From Allosediminivita pacifica (GTDB lineage Bacteria > Pseudomonadota > Alphaproteobacteria > Rhodobacterales > Rhodobacteraceae): a stretch of 64,000 nt of DNA. Positions 26,430-35,257 of this stretch are shown in pieces (position 1 is the stretch's first letter; each line of letters starts with the position of its first letter). Both the position numbers and the translations under genes were made by a program. Location: assembly GCF_003054175.1 (NCBI RefSeq), contig NZ_QBKN01000018.1:1-64000 (forward strand), read 5' to 3'. The notes below the pieces were generated by a model, which did no database searches, was not told the DNA's origin, and was given only the letters and a program-made list of their open reading frames with translations.

Positions 26430-28103
26430 TCAGTGGGCGTGGCCCTTGTCCCAGTCCTCCTGCTTCGGCAGCTGCTCGAAGGTGTGCTCCGGCGGCGGCG
26501 AGGGCAGGGTCCATTCCAGCGTGTCCGCGTATTCGTTCCACGGGTTCGCGGCGTGCGAGACGGCGCCCTTGCGCAGGGTGTAGATCACCAGGCCGATGAA
26601 GAACACGAACGAGGCGAAGGAGAGCAGCGCACCCCAGCTCGAGACGTGGTTCCAGAAACCGAAGGCCTCGGGGTAGTCGATGTACCGGCGGGGCATGCCC
26701 TGACGGCCCAGGAAGTGCTGGGGGAAGAATGTCAGGTTGGCACCGATGAACATCATCCAGAAGTGGATCTTGCCGGCCCGTTCGGGGATCATGCGCCCGG
26801 TCATCTTGGGGAAGTAGAAGTAGATCCCCGCGAAGATCGCGAACACGGCACCGAGGCTCATCACGTAGTGGAAGTGCGCCACGACGTAGTAGGTGTCGTG
26901 GTAGGCGCGGTCGACGCCTGCCTGGCTCAGCACCACGCCGGTCACGCCGCCCATGGTGAAGAGGATCAGGAAGCCGAAGGCCCAGAGCATGGGCGTCCTG
27001 AACTCGATCGAGCCGCCCCACATCGTCGCGATCCAGCTGAAGACCTTCACGCCCGTCGGTACCGCGATGACCATGGTGGCCAGCATGAAGTAGCTCTGCT
27101 GCGAGAGGCTCATGCCGACGGTGTACATGTGGTGCGCCCAGACGACGAAGCCCAGCACGCCGATCGCGATCAGGGCCCAGACCATCGGCAGGTAGCCGAA
27201 GATCGGCTTGCGCGAGAAGGTCGCGATGACGTGGCTGATGATGCCGAAGCCGGGCAGGATCACGATGTACACTTCCGGGTGGCCGAAGAACCACAGGATG
27301 TGCTGGTAGAGGATCGGGTCACCGCCGCCAGAGGGCTGGAAGAAGGTGGTACCGAAGTTGCGGTCGGTGAGCAGCATGGTGATCGCGCCCGCGAGCACCG
27401 GCAGGGCCAGCAGGATGAGCCATGCGGTGATGAAGACGGACCACGCGAAGAGCGGCACCTTGAACAGGCTCATGCCCGGTGCGCGCATGTTCAGGAAGGT
27501 CGTGATGATGTTGATCGCGCCGAGGATCGACGATGCACCCGAGACGTGCACGGCGAAGATGGCGAGGTCCATCGCGATGCCGCCTTCGGAGGTCGACAGC
27601 GGCGGATAGAGCACCCAGCCGACGCCCGCGCCGAGCTGGCCGTTGCCGCCGGGCGAGAAGACCGAGCAGACCGCCAGCGTCGAGCCGGCCACGAAGAGCC
27701 AGTAGGACAGGTTGTTGAGGCGCGGGAAGGCCATGTCCGGCGCGCCGATCTGCAGCGGCATCAGGTAGTTGCCGAACCCGCCGAAGAGGGCGGGAATGAC
27801 CACAAAGAACATCATCAGCACACCGTGGCCGGTGATCATGACGTTCCAGAGGTGGCCGTTGGGGGTGCAGTTCTCGGTCGCGGTCGGGAAGAGGCGCGCC
27901 CCTTCCATACACATGAACTGAACCCCGGGCTCCATGAGTTCGAGCCGCATGTAGACGGTGAAGGCCACCGAGACGAAGCCGACGAGCGCCGCGGTCACCA
28001 GGTAGAGAATCCCGATGTCCTTGTGGTTCGTCGACATGAACCAGCGGGTAAAGAAGCCCCGCTCGTCTTCATGCTCGTGGCCGTGAATGGCGGCGTCAGC
28101 CAT
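26430..28103 (-). CDS. ctaD: cytochrome c oxidase subunit I (aa3 type)
   Basis: This 557-residue polytopic protein (12 helices) is the catalytic core of the aa3-type oxidase, reducing O2 with electrons from cytochrome c. Landmarks are [14 protein letters not shown], the heme a ligand region [28 protein letters not shown], the heme-copper centre [21 protein letters not shown] with the His-Tyr pair, [12 protein letters not shown], and [21 protein letters not shown] carrying the two high-spin heme ligands. The ATG at 28103 gives the normal N-terminus. No other oxidase subunit is nearby, as usual for ctaD in this family. A good FNR-like box lies 107 bp upstream. Confidence 0.98.
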   Translation of the reverse strand: MADAAIHGHEHEDERGFFTRWFMSTNHKDIGILYLVTAALVGFVSVAFTVYMRLELMEPGVQFMCMEGARLFPTATENCTPNGHLWNVMITGHGVLMMFFVVIPALFGGFGNYLMPLQIGAPDMAFPRLNNLSYWLFVAGSTLAVCSVFSPGGNGQLGAGVGWVLYPPLSTSEGGIAMDLAIFAVHVSGASSILGAINIITTFLNMRAPGMSLFKVPLFAWSVFITAWLILLALPVLAGAITMLLTDRNFGTTFFQPSGGGDPILYQHILWFFGHPEVYIVILPGFGIISHVIATFSRKPIFGYLPMVWALIAIGVLGFVVWAHHMYTVGMSLSQQSYFMLATMVIAVPTGVKVFSWIATMWGGSIEFRTPMLWAFGFLILFTMGGVTGVVLSQAGVDRAYHDTYYVVAHFHYVMSLGAVFAIFAGIYFYFPKMTGRMIPERAGKIHFWMMFIGANLTFFPQHFLGRQGMPRRYIDYPEAFGFWNHVSSWGALLSFASFVFFIGLVIYTLRKGAVSHAANPWNEYADTLEWTLPSPPPEHTFEQLPKQEDWDKGHAH

Positions 28104-28209
28104 CTTTGTGCCTCCTGCTGTTCCTTGCGCGGCCGCAGAAGGGAGTCCCCCCACGTCCGTGATCGAGCTTCGTTCTAGAATGCGGGCTGCGGTCGGGCAA
28201 TGGAGGGAT

Positions 28210-28223
28210 TTGACGCAGATCAA
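28210..28223 (-). promoter_or_regulatory. FNR/FnrL-like box upstream of ctaD
   Basis: TTGACGCAGATCAA matches the FNR consensus TTGAT-N4-ATCAA at 9 of 10 conserved positions. It lies 107 bp upstream of the ctaD start and 93 bp beyond the stop of the PRC-like gene, so ctaD is the likely target. Confidence 0.45.
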
Positions 28224-28270
28224 GGAAATTTGTCGCACCGCAAGGGCCGCGCAGCTGGCGCGGCCCCGAT

Positions 28271-28290
28271 CCTGCCCCGCGCGGGGCAGG
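28271..28290 (-). terminator. palindrome after the PRC-like gene
   Basis: CCTGCCCCGCGCGGGGCAGG is a perfect 20-bp palindrome, 26 bp beyond the stop of the glycine-rich protein. No T-tract follows, so a terminator role is only possible. Confidence 0.4.
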
Positions 28291-28315
28291 GTGAAGGTTG
28301 TCCGGCGGGTCCGGA

Positions 28316-29122
28316 TCAGGAGGACTGGCGAATCCTCTCGGTGGACACCGGGATGCGGACGACGCCGCCCGAGGCAGAGATCCCACCGCCGCCGATCTCG
28401 ACGCAGTTGGTGCTGCCCGAGGAAATCGCCCGGGTCATGAAGCGGACCCGGCCGATCGAGCCGTCTCCGGCGAGAAGCGCGTCGTGCACCACGCCGATCC
28501 GCTGGCCGCCGGAGCTCACGACCGGCATGCCGGTGAAGGCCGTGGTGTTGCCGCCGTTGTAGCAGGTCAGCGAGGCATTCCGCGTGCCGGCTCCCGCGGC
28601 CGTGGGGCTTCCCGGGTTCCAGTCCATGTTGCCGCTGCTCCGGGAATCATCGTCCGTGCCACCGCTGGACGAGCCCGGTGTATTGGCGCCACCGCTGGAG
28701 CCGCTGCCGCCGGCCCCGCTGCCGGTCCCGCCGCTGCCGGAGCCACTTCCGCCCGAGCCACCGGAGCCACCACCGCTGCCGGAGCCGCCTGTGCCGCCGT
28801 TCAGTGCGTCGCCTGTACCGTCGACCACGTCGTCCACCGCTCCGCCGAGATTGCCGCCACCGAGCGCGTCGTCGACGCCGTCGCCGAGCCCGCCGCCGCC
28901 GTCATCGGCGCCGTTCAGCGCGTCGCCCACGTCGTCGACGGCATCGTCCGCGCCCTCGGTGACACTGTCGACGGCATTGCCGACCGCGTTGTCGCCCAGC
29001 CCGTCGCTGAGCCCGTCTCCGACGTCTTCGACCGCGTCGCCGAGGCCGCCCTCCTGTGCCAGGGCCGGGGTTGTCATCAGGGCGATCGCTGCCGCCGATA
29101 TCCAGAGCTTGCCAGTCCGCAT
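28316..29122 (-). CDS. secreted glycine/serine-rich protein with PRC-barrel-like C-terminus
   Basis: This 268-residue protein has a signal peptide ([23 protein letters not shown], cleavage near residue 23). Residues about 24-90 are a run of short [14 protein letters not shown]-type acidic repeats. Residues about 90-170 are almost pure Gly/Ser with some Asn and Thr. The last 85 residues form a compact domain ([35 protein letters not shown]...CVEIGGGG) that resembles a PRC barrel. A very strong GGAGGAG Shine-Dalgarno precedes the ATG at 29122. The product is probably periplasmic or surface-associated; the function is unknown. Confidence 0.75.
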   Translation of the reverse strand: MRTGKLWISAAAIALMTTPALAQEGGLGDAVEDVGDGLSDGLGDNAVGNAVDSVTEGADDAVDDVGDALNGADDGGGGLGDGVDDALGGGNLGGAVDDVVDGTGDALNGGTGGSGSGGGSGGSGGSGSGSGGTGSGAGGSGSSGGANTPGSSSGGTDDDSRSSGNMDWNPGSPTAAGAGTRNASLTCYNGGNTTAFTGMPVVSSGGQRIGVVHDALLAGDGSIGRVRFMTRAISSGSTNCVEIGGGGISASGGVVRIPVSTERIRQSS

Positions 29123-29336
29123 CGTCTCCTCCTCCATGCGAATTGAGGTCATGAAATGGAAGGGAAGCGCCAGATGGCGCCGGGACCATCCTCCGCAAGT
29201 CGTAGTCGTCTGGGCATGGCGCATTTACGCCATTCGGCTGATGGATTTCGCGATGTCAAGGAAATGACGGATTCCGCGCTATGTTGATATTCACCCGTGT
29301 GCTCTGGGAAAACTCTTTGGGAACAGGCGTATCGCC

Positions 29337-29855
29337 ATGCTTGAGAGATTCACCACGCGCATGCAAATGCGTTGCCTGCTATTCTGCGTTCTCATGATCG
29401 GGGCAGTTCAGGTCGCCAATATCCTTGAACGTCCGAACGTAGCTCCGGCCTGGCTGCTGGTCGACTTGTCCATGCTTCCGCTCATCGCGCTTTGCGGTCT
29501 CATGGGGCTCTTGGTCTATCGGCGTCAGTCGAGGGCCCGTGATCAGCGCGCGGAACTCGAGGCCCGGCTGAGCGCCGCTTCGGGTGATATCGCCGGGCTG
29601 CTGGAACGGCGCTTTGCCGATTGGCGCCTGAGCCGTACCGAACGTGAGGTGGCGCTGCTGATCATCAAGGGCTTCAGCAACTGCGAGATCGCGGAACTGC
29701 GCGGAACACGACCGGCGACGACCAAGTGCCAGACCTCCGCGATCTTCCGCAAAAGCGGGCTGTCGAACCGGCAGCAGCTGGCGTCGATGCTGCTCGAGGA
29801 CGTGGTCGACCGGATGTCGGAAGCGGAACCCGGAAGGCAGGGCGCGACCCCCTGA
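29337..29855 (+). CDS. membrane-anchored LuxR-family regulator
   Basis: This 172-residue protein has two N-terminal hydrophobic helices (about residues 10-30 and 37-60), then a basic/helical linker (RRQSRARDQRAELEARLSAASGDIAGLLE). A LuxR-type helix-turn-helix follows at about 98-155 (WRLSRTEREVALLIIKGFSNCEIAELRGTRPATTKCQTSAIFRKSGLSNRQQLASML). There is no receiver or PAS domain. A DNA-binding domain tethered to the membrane suggests direct envelope sensing. It is divergent from the glycine-rich secreted protein across 214 bp, its most obvious candidate target. Confidence 0.85.
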   Translation: MLERFTTRMQMRCLLFCVLMIGAVQVANILERPNVAPAWLLVDLSMLPLIALCGLMGLLVYRRQSRARDQRAELEARLSAASGDIAGLLERRFADWRLSRTEREVALLIIKGFSNCEIAELRGTRPATTKCQTSAIFRKSGLSNRQQLASMLLEDVVDRMSEAEPGRQGATP

Positions 29856-30114
29856 CCGCGGGCATTCGGGAGCATCGCCGCGCCGCCGTTGCGAAAAGGT
29901 TCCGGAGTCCTGACGCTAGGTAATCAGGGTGGCGGCGGAACCATGCAGGTGCTTCGGCAGTTTCCTGCCAAGTCATTGCGTCGCCTCGAGGGGGTGCCGG
30001 GCCCGGCTTCCGCAGGGAAACCGAAGGGAGACCCGGGTTTGCCGGATTTTCCGGCAAGGCGCTTCGGCGTCGCCTTGGCAGATTGAACAGGTAACCCTTT
30101 CCAAGGAGGGACGC

Positions 30115-30483
30115 ATGGCATCTTCGCCCTCGTCCGTGCGGCCACGCACGATCCTGATCCTGGCCGGGGCGCTCGCGGGCGCTGCGGTTGCGGTCTACAA
30201 CTACCTTACTCCGCTGACGGGGGTGACTGGCAGCCTCGGGGCGCTGATCGTCATCGCGTCGAGCATCCTTCTCATCATTGCAGGCGTCCTGATCCAGCTG
30301 TCGCAGCCCGGCGGCTGGCGGTCGCTGCTGCGGACGCTGGTGGTGCTCGGGGCCATCGGCACCGGGCTCGCCGCGTATTTCCTGCATGAATGGTGGCTGA
30401 TCGTCGCCATGGTCATCGTGCTCGTCGGCGTCGTGCTCGACGTCTCCACCACCCGTTCCGCAGGCAAGGGAGCCACGGCATGA
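30115..30483 (+). CDS. small polytopic membrane protein, likely anchor of the adjacent PQQ dehydrogenase
   Basis: This 122-residue protein has four hydrophobic helices (about 11-30, 38-58, 68-88, 91-110) and resembles the N-terminal membrane domain of PQQ-dependent glucose/quinate dehydrogenases. AAGGAGGG lies five bases before the ATG at 30115. Its stop overlaps the start of the dehydrogenase gene as ATGA (30480-30483), which implies translational coupling. Taken with the absence of those helices from the next protein, it probably provides the quinone-reducing membrane anchor in trans. That is an inference. Confidence 0.75.
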   Translation: MASSPSSVRPRTILILAGALAGAAVAVYNYLTPLTGVTGSLGALIVIASSILLIIAGVLIQLSQPGGWRSLLRTLVVLGAIGTGLAAYFLHEWWLIVAMVIVLVGVVLDVSTTRSAGKGATA

Positions 30484-32798
30484 TCCGCACTATCCGACCC
30501 GTCAGCCACACCGTGCTGGCCCTGGCGCTGGCCGCATCGGCGCCTGCCTACGCGCAGGATGTGGGCGCGACCGGCACGCCCGATACTCCGACCGAACAGT
30601 CGCAAGATCCCGGCACATCGACTAACACCGACAGCGACGAGGCGCCCGAGGAAGCCACTGACGGCGGAATCGAGGACACGTCCGGCGAGACCGGGGAAGA
30701 CGCCGGGGCGGGGGAGACCGATGCCCCGGACGCCGAGCCGACCGAGGCTGAAGAAAGCACCGGCACGCAAGACGCGAGCGAGGCTGAAGGCACCGACGCG
30801 ACCGATACGGAAAGCGGCGCGGACGATGCCGCGGCGAGCGGCGACGAAGCAACGTCCGATACCGACGCGGAGGCCACCGAGGGCAGCGATGCCGTGACCG
30901 AGGGCGAAGGCGCCAGCGCCGAACGCACCCGCATGGATATTCCGCTTGTTCCCGAAACAGCCGTCTGGGAAGGCTTCCATGGCCAGGCCAACGCGCAGAA
31001 GTATTCGCCCCTGACCCAGATCACCGCCGACAACGTGGGTGAGATGGAGAAGGTCTGGGAGGTGCACACCGGGGACGTGTCAGACGGCACGGGCGATCTG
31101 CCCGCTACCGTCTGGTCGGCCACGCCGGTCTATGCCAACGGCATGCTTTACATCGGCACGCCCTTCTACCGGGTGCTGGCGCTCGATCCAGCCACCGGCG
31201 AGGAGATCTGGAGCTTTGACACCGAAAGCACGCTCGAGGCGCTGACCCAGCCCGCGCTCAAGAACCGCGGTGTCTCCTACTGGGAGGCGGACGAGCCCGT
31301 CGAGGGCGAGGCCTGCCAGAAGATCGTCTACCTCGGCACCATGGACGCGCAGCTTTTCGCGATGGATGCCGACACCGGCGAGCTTTGCGAGGATTTCGCC
31401 GAGGGTGGCGTGCTGGACGTGAACCAGTGGAACGACACCAACGACCGTTGGCCCCTGTCGCTTCTGCAGCCGCCCACGGTGGCGCGCGACAAGCTCATCA
31501 TCGGCTGGGCCGGCAAGGACTGGGAATGGGCCGCGGCACCTCCGGGATCGGTCTTCGCGGTCGACGCGCAGACCGGCGAGCGGGACTGGGCGCTGCAGAT
31601 CCTGCCCGAGGAAGTGCGCGAACAGACCGGCACCGCCAACGTCTGGACTCACATGAGCGTCGACGAGGGTCTTGGCCTCGTCTACCTGCCGGTGTCCTCG
31701 CCCTCGCCAAACTACTGGGGGGGCAACCGGCTTCAGGACATCCCGCTGTCGACGTCTACCACTGCGGTGGACATCGAGACGGGCGAGATCGTCTGGTCCT
31801 ACCAGTACGTGCACCATGACGTCTGGGACTATGACACGAACGCCGCGCCGACGCTGATGGACATCACGGTCGACGGCGAGGAAATCCCGGCGCTGATGCA
31901 GTCCACCAAGATGGGCATGCTCTTCGTGCTGAACCGCGAGACGGGCGAACCTGTCTGGCCGATCGAGGAAATCGAGGTCCCCACCGACACCGATATCGAG
32001 GGTGACGAGCTGCGCCCGACCCAGCCCATCGTGACAAAGCCCGAGCCGGTGGTGTCGCTGACCGAGCGGCCCGACGTCTGGTGGATCGCGGACATGCTGA
32101 GCCTCGGGGAATGCTCGCGCATCTTCGACAACGCGCGCTATGACGGGATCTACACGCCGCTTTCGGCCGAGGGCACCGGCACACTGGTCTATCCCGCCAC
32201 CTTCGGGGGTCAGCAGTGGGGCGGTACTGCCTTCGATCCCGAGAACCAGATCTCGATCGTGAACACGTCGCGGGCGGTGCAGATGCTCGAGATGTTCCCG
32301 CGCGAGGAATACGACGAGGTCGCCGGCAGCTCGGGCAACGAGACGGGCTTCTATCCGCAGACCGGCGCGCCCTACGGGTTCAATCTCTACGTGCCGCTGA
32401 ACTGGCTGGGCATGCCCTGCTGGGAGCCGCCCTACGGCGACATCCGCGCCATCGACATGACGACCGGTGAAACGCTCTGGACGCGGCCCATCGGCGCCTC
32501 GCAGAAGTACGGCTTCTACATGCCCGAGAGCATGGGCTCGCCCACAATCGGCGGTCCGGCCGTGACGGCGGGTGGCGTGATCTTCATCGGTGCCTCGATG
32601 GACGCCAAGGTGCGCGCCTACTCGGTCGAGAACGGCGACGAGCTCTGGTCCGACGTGGTCGAGGCGCCTTCGGTGTCGAACCCCGCGGTCTACGAGCACG
32701 AGGGGCGCCAGTACGTGGCCTTCGTCGCCGGCGGCAACTCGATCCTGAAGAACCAGGTCGGCGACCAGGTGGCGGTCTACGCGCTGCCCGAGGACTGA
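30480..32798 (+). CDS. PQQ-dependent glucose/quinate-type dehydrogenase, periplasmic domain only
   Basis: This 772-residue protein has a signal peptide (cleavage after AYAQ near residue 25). An unusual 125-residue acidic, Thr/Ser/Glu/Asp-rich linker follows, then an eight-bladed PQQ propeller (about 155-770). Family marks are WEGFHGQANAQKYSPLTQITADNV, repeated W-docking strands such as LDPATGEEIWSFD, and YQYVHHDVWDYDTNAAPTL, a block that contains the catalytic aspartate in membrane glucose dehydrogenases. FGGQQWGGTAFDPEN is another. Usual members carry five fused N-terminal helices; here these are missing and appear to be encoded by the overlapping upstream gene. The sugar or acid substrate is not determined. 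Confidence 0.9.
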   Translation: MIRTIRPVSHTVLALALAASAPAYAQDVGATGTPDTPTEQSQDPGTSTNTDSDEAPEEATDGGIEDTSGETGEDAGAGETDAPDAEPTEAEESTGTQDASEAEGTDATDTESGADDAAASGDEATSDTDAEATEGSDAVTEGEGASAERTRMDIPLVPETAVWEGFHGQANAQKYSPLTQITADNVGEMEKVWEVHTGDVSDGTGDLPATVWSATPVYANGMLYIGTPFYRVLALDPATGEEIWSFDTESTLEALTQPALKNRGVSYWEADEPVEGEACQKIVYLGTMDAQLFAMDADTGELCEDFAEGGVLDVNQWNDTNDRWPLSLLQPPTVARDKLIIGWAGKDWEWAAAPPGSVFAVDAQTGERDWALQILPEEVREQTGTANVWTHMSVDEGLGLVYLPVSSPSPNYWGGNRLQDIPLSTSTTAVDIETGEIVWSYQYVHHDVWDYDTNAAPTLMDITVDGEEIPALMQSTKMGMLFVLNRETGEPVWPIEEIEVPTDTDIEGDELRPTQPIVTKPEPVVSLTERPDVWWIADMLSLGECSRIFDNARYDGIYTPLSAEGTGTLVYPATFGGQQWGGTAFDPENQISIVNTSRAVQMLEMFPREEYDEVAGSSGNETGFYPQTGAPYGFNLYVPLNWLGMPCWEPPYGDIRAIDMTTGETLWTRPIGASQKYGFYMPESMGSPTIGGPAVTAGGVIFIGASMDAKVRAYSVENGDELWSDVVEAPSVSNPAVYEHEGRQYVAFVAGGNSILKNQVGDQVAVYALPED

Positions 32799-32840
32799 TC
32801 GCGTCGCCGGGTCTTCGGGCCCGACGTGGCGCTGGACAGG

Positions 32841-32877
32841 GGCGGTCCCGGCGATATGCCGGGGCCGCCCTTTTTTT
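32841..32877 (+). terminator. rho-independent terminator of the PQQ dehydrogenase unit
   Basis: GGCGGTCCCGGC pairs with GCCGGGGCCGCC (one T-G wobble) around a 5-nt loop and is followed by seven T. It lies 43 bp after the stop codon. Confidence 0.88.
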
Positions 32878-32977
32878 GTTGGGGGTGACCTGGTTGCCTC
32901 GCGCTTCATCCTCCCTCGACAACCAGGGGTATCGGCGGGGGAAAGACTGCCTGCACGAGGCCCTTCGTGCAGTGGGA

Positions 32978-33144
32978 GCCGGGCCAGCGCCGGACCGTGG
33001 TTTGGCGCAGCGACGGCGGGTCGGAGCGCTTTATGGCAGCCACATCCGGACGACCGATGAGCGGCGCTCTGCAATTGCCAAAGCGCCAGACCGCGCGGAC
33101 GGTCCGGCGCTGGCCCGGCGGGGCTGACGCCCCTTGTTCCGGGC
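32978..33144 (+). repeat. E1: 167-nt foldback element (candidate structured RNA or MITE)
   Basis: A perfect 21-bp inverted repeat (32978-32998 with 33099-33119, beginning GCCGGGCCAGCG and ending CGCTGGCCCGGC) encloses an inner 10-bp stem (32999-33008 with 33083-33092). A 6-nt bulge lies on the 3' side. The loop carries AGCGCTTTATGGCAGCCAC. A mini-hairpin GGGGC-TGAC-GCCCC (33120-33133) and TTGTTCCGGGC follow. An element of matching layout and partly matching sequence lies at 40489. A separate 8-bp hairpin (32951-32972) precedes it. The rest of the 434-bp convergent gap 32799-33232 holds only the terminator at 32841. Confidence 0.75.
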
Positions 33145-33232
33145 TTTTCAGGCCGTGATCCGGACGGCCGGTTAGCGCCTCACGGCATCGGGTTGCGCTA
33201 TCTCGTTCCTTCCCGTTACCCGTAGGGCCTCC

Positions 33233-34795
33233 TCACTGCGCCAGAACGCGGCCTTCGCCGGGGGCTAGGTCGCCCGAGTCGTTTCCGTGGGTCGAGATCA
33301 GGCAGGTGCCGGGATCGGGGCAGGGGGCGGCGGTTTCGCCCAGGTTCAGCGTCACGGCGAGCGTCCGGCCCTCGAACGTCCGGCGGTAATGCAGAACCTC
33401 GCCGGTGGCGTTGACGCCGGTGAGGTCCCCCAGCGTGAGCGCCTTTTCCCGCTTGCGCAGCGCCAGCAGCGCCTTCTGGAAGGCCAGCATCGATCCCGGG
33501 TCGGCCTGCTGCGTCTCGACCGCCACCTCGGGGCGGGGGTCGATAGGCAGCCAGGGCGTCCCGGTGGTGAAGCCCGCGCCGGGGCCGGTCTCCCACGCGA
33601 TGGGCGTGCGCACCGGGTCACGGCCGAGACCCTGCCCGGGGACGTTGCGCTCCCACGGGTCCTGCACCGCCTCGGGCGGGATCGGCACGTTCTCCATCCC
33701 CAGCTCGTCGCCTTGGTACAGGGTCGGCGTGCCGCGCAGGGTGAGCAGCAGCATGGCCGCCAGCCGCGCGCGCCACGGCCCGATGCGCGAGGCGATGCGC
33801 GGGCGGTCGTGGTTGCCCAGCACCCAGTTGGGCCATGCGCCCTCGGGCAGCGCGGCCTCGTAGGCACGGATCATGCCAGCGAGGGGCTCGGCCTCCCAGA
33901 CGGCCTCGATCAGGAGGAAGTTGAAGGGCAGCTGAAAGGCGTCGTGGTTCTCGCCATAGTATTTCATCAGCTGCTCGGTGGTGCCGTAGATCTCGCCCAC
34001 CAGGAGCCGCTCGGGATCGTACTCGTTGGCGACGGCGCGCATGTCGCGCCCGGCGGCGAGGATCTCGGGCTGGTGCTTGATGTTTACGGCGAGGTGGCTG
34101 CGGGCCGGCCCCATGCTTTCGACCCAGTCGGGGTTGGGCGGGTTGTCGCCTAGGTCGGGGTTCGGCATCAGGTTTTCCAGCGCGTCCACGCGGAAGCCAT
34201 CCACGCCCCGATCGAACCAGAAGCGCATGACGTCGTACATGGCCGCGCGCAGTTCCGGGTTGCGCCAGTTGAGCGCGGGCTGTTCGGGCAGGAAGACGTG
34301 CAGGTAGTACTGGCCGGTCTCGGGGTGGAAGGTCCAGGTGGGGCCTGCGAATTCGCTGATCCAGTTGGTGGGCGGGCTGCCGTCGGGCAGGGGATCGCGC
34401 CAGACGTACCAGTCGCGCTTGTCTGCATCGCGCGACTGGCGCGCCTCGAGGAACCAGGGGTGCTGATCGGAGCTGTGCGAGGGCACGAAGTCCAGCAGCA
34501 GCTTCAGGCCTGCGTCCTTCACCGCCGCTGACAGCCGCTCGAAATCCTCGAGGCTGCCGAAGAGCGGGTCGATGTCGCAGTAGTCCGCCACGTCGTAGCC
34601 CGCGTCCTTCATCGGCGAGGGGAAGATGGGAGAGATCCAGATCGCGTCGATGCCGAGATCGACGAGATGCGGCAGACGCTGACGGATCCCCTCGAGGTCG
34701 CCGATACCGTCGCCTGTGCTGTCCATGAACGAGCGCGGGTAGATCTGGTAGATCACCCCTTCTTTCCACCAGGGCTGCGTCGCTTGGTGTGTCAC
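33233..34795 (-). CDS. GH13 alpha-glucosidase / oligo-1,6-glucosidase family
   Basis: This 520-residue cytoplasmic glycoside hydrolase starts WWKEGVIYQIYPRSFMDSTGDGIGDLEGI, typical of GH13 alpha-glucosidases. Conserved regions carry the nucleophile Asp (GVDGFRVDALENL), the acid/base Glu (LLVGEIYG) and the third carboxylate (VLGNHDRPRIASRIG). QPALNWRNPELRAAMYDVMRFW is also diagnostic. It should cleave alpha-glucosidic bonds of maltose- or isomaltose-type sugars. A GTG start at 34795 is chosen because GGAGG lies six bases before it and the product then matches family length. No sugar transporter operon accompanies it. Confidence 0.93.
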   Translation of the reverse strand: MTHQATQPWWKEGVIYQIYPRSFMDSTGDGIGDLEGIRQRLPHLVDLGIDAIWISPIFPSPMKDAGYDVADYCDIDPLFGSLEDFERLSAAVKDAGLKLLLDFVPSHSSDQHPWFLEARQSRDADKRDWYVWRDPLPDGSPPTNWISEFAGPTWTFHPETGQYYLHVFLPEQPALNWRNPELRAAMYDVMRFWFDRGVDGFRVDALENLMPNPDLGDNPPNPDWVESMGPARSHLAVNIKHQPEILAAGRDMRAVANEYDPERLLVGEIYGTTEQLMKYYGENHDAFQLPFNFLLIEAVWEAEPLAGMIRAYEAALPEGAWPNWVLGNHDRPRIASRIGPWRARLAAMLLLTLRGTPTLYQGDELGMENVPIPPEAVQDPWERNVPGQGLGRDPVRTPIAWETGPGAGFTTGTPWLPIDPRPEVAVETQQADPGSMLAFQKALLALRKREKALTLGDLTGVNATGEVLHYRRTFEGRTLAVTLNLGETAAPCPDPGTCLISTHGNDSGDLAPGEGRVLAQ

Positions 34796-34984
34796 GTGGG
34801 GCCTCCGTTTCCTGCCTGCCTGTCGTGGGCAGTCTGGAAGCGCCGCTCCCCGGGCGCAAGCAGGCTCCGGGGGGCGGGGATCTCGGCGGGAACCATTCAC
34901 CCCTGATGGGGCGTTAATATGGAAATGATGTCATTGACATCCTGCAGACAATGCTCCGCTAGGGGCGCTTGAGGAGACGATCCG

Positions 34985-35194
34985 ATGGCCTTTTACGACG
35001 ACCTGATGACCCGCGAACGCCCGTCGCTGCGCAACTGGGTCGCCCGCATTGTGGAAACCCCCTTCGACCGCCGTCAACGCCAGCTGGCAAGCCAGGTCGA
35101 GGCCCTGCGGTCAAAGTCCGACGCCCAGTTGGCCGAGCTTGGCCTGCAGCGCGAGGATATCCTGTTTCACGTCTTCGGCGCCGGTCGCCGATAG
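34985..35194 (+). CDS. DUF1127 small protein
   Basis: This 69-residue basic protein ends in a DUF1127 segment (QVEALRSKSDAQLAELGLQREDILFHVF). Small arginine-rich DUF1127 proteins in alphaproteobacteria are stress-induced, and one (CcaF1 of Rhodobacter) acts on RNA and is co-transcribed with small RNAs. GAGGAGACG precedes the ATG, and a consensus TTGACA (34934-34939) lies about 50 bp upstream. A C-rich-loop hairpin and a strong terminator follow the gene, leaving room for a 3'UTR-derived RNA. Confidence 0.85.
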   Translation: MAFYDDLMTRERPSLRNWVARIVETPFDRRQRQLASQVEALRSKSDAQLAELGLQREDILFHVFGAGRR

Positions 35195-35202
35195 GGCGGG
35201 TT

Positions 35203-35236
35203 GGCGGCCGCGGCGAATCCCCCCGCTGCGGCCGCC
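35203..35236 (+). ncRNA. candidate 3'UTR-derived small RNA hairpin after DUF1127
   Basis: GGCGGCCGC (35203-35211) pairs perfectly with a downstream GCGGCCGCC (35228-35236), and the 16-nt loop contains AATCCCCCCGCT. The position, directly after a DUF1127 gene and before a strong terminator, and a C-rich loop recall the CcsR/cuckoo type RNAs of Rhodobacteraceae, whose loops bind purine-rich targets. The exact CCUCCUCCC motif is absent, so this is a candidate only. Confidence 0.35.
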
Positions 35237-35257
35237 GTCCGGACCCTAGAAAACCCG

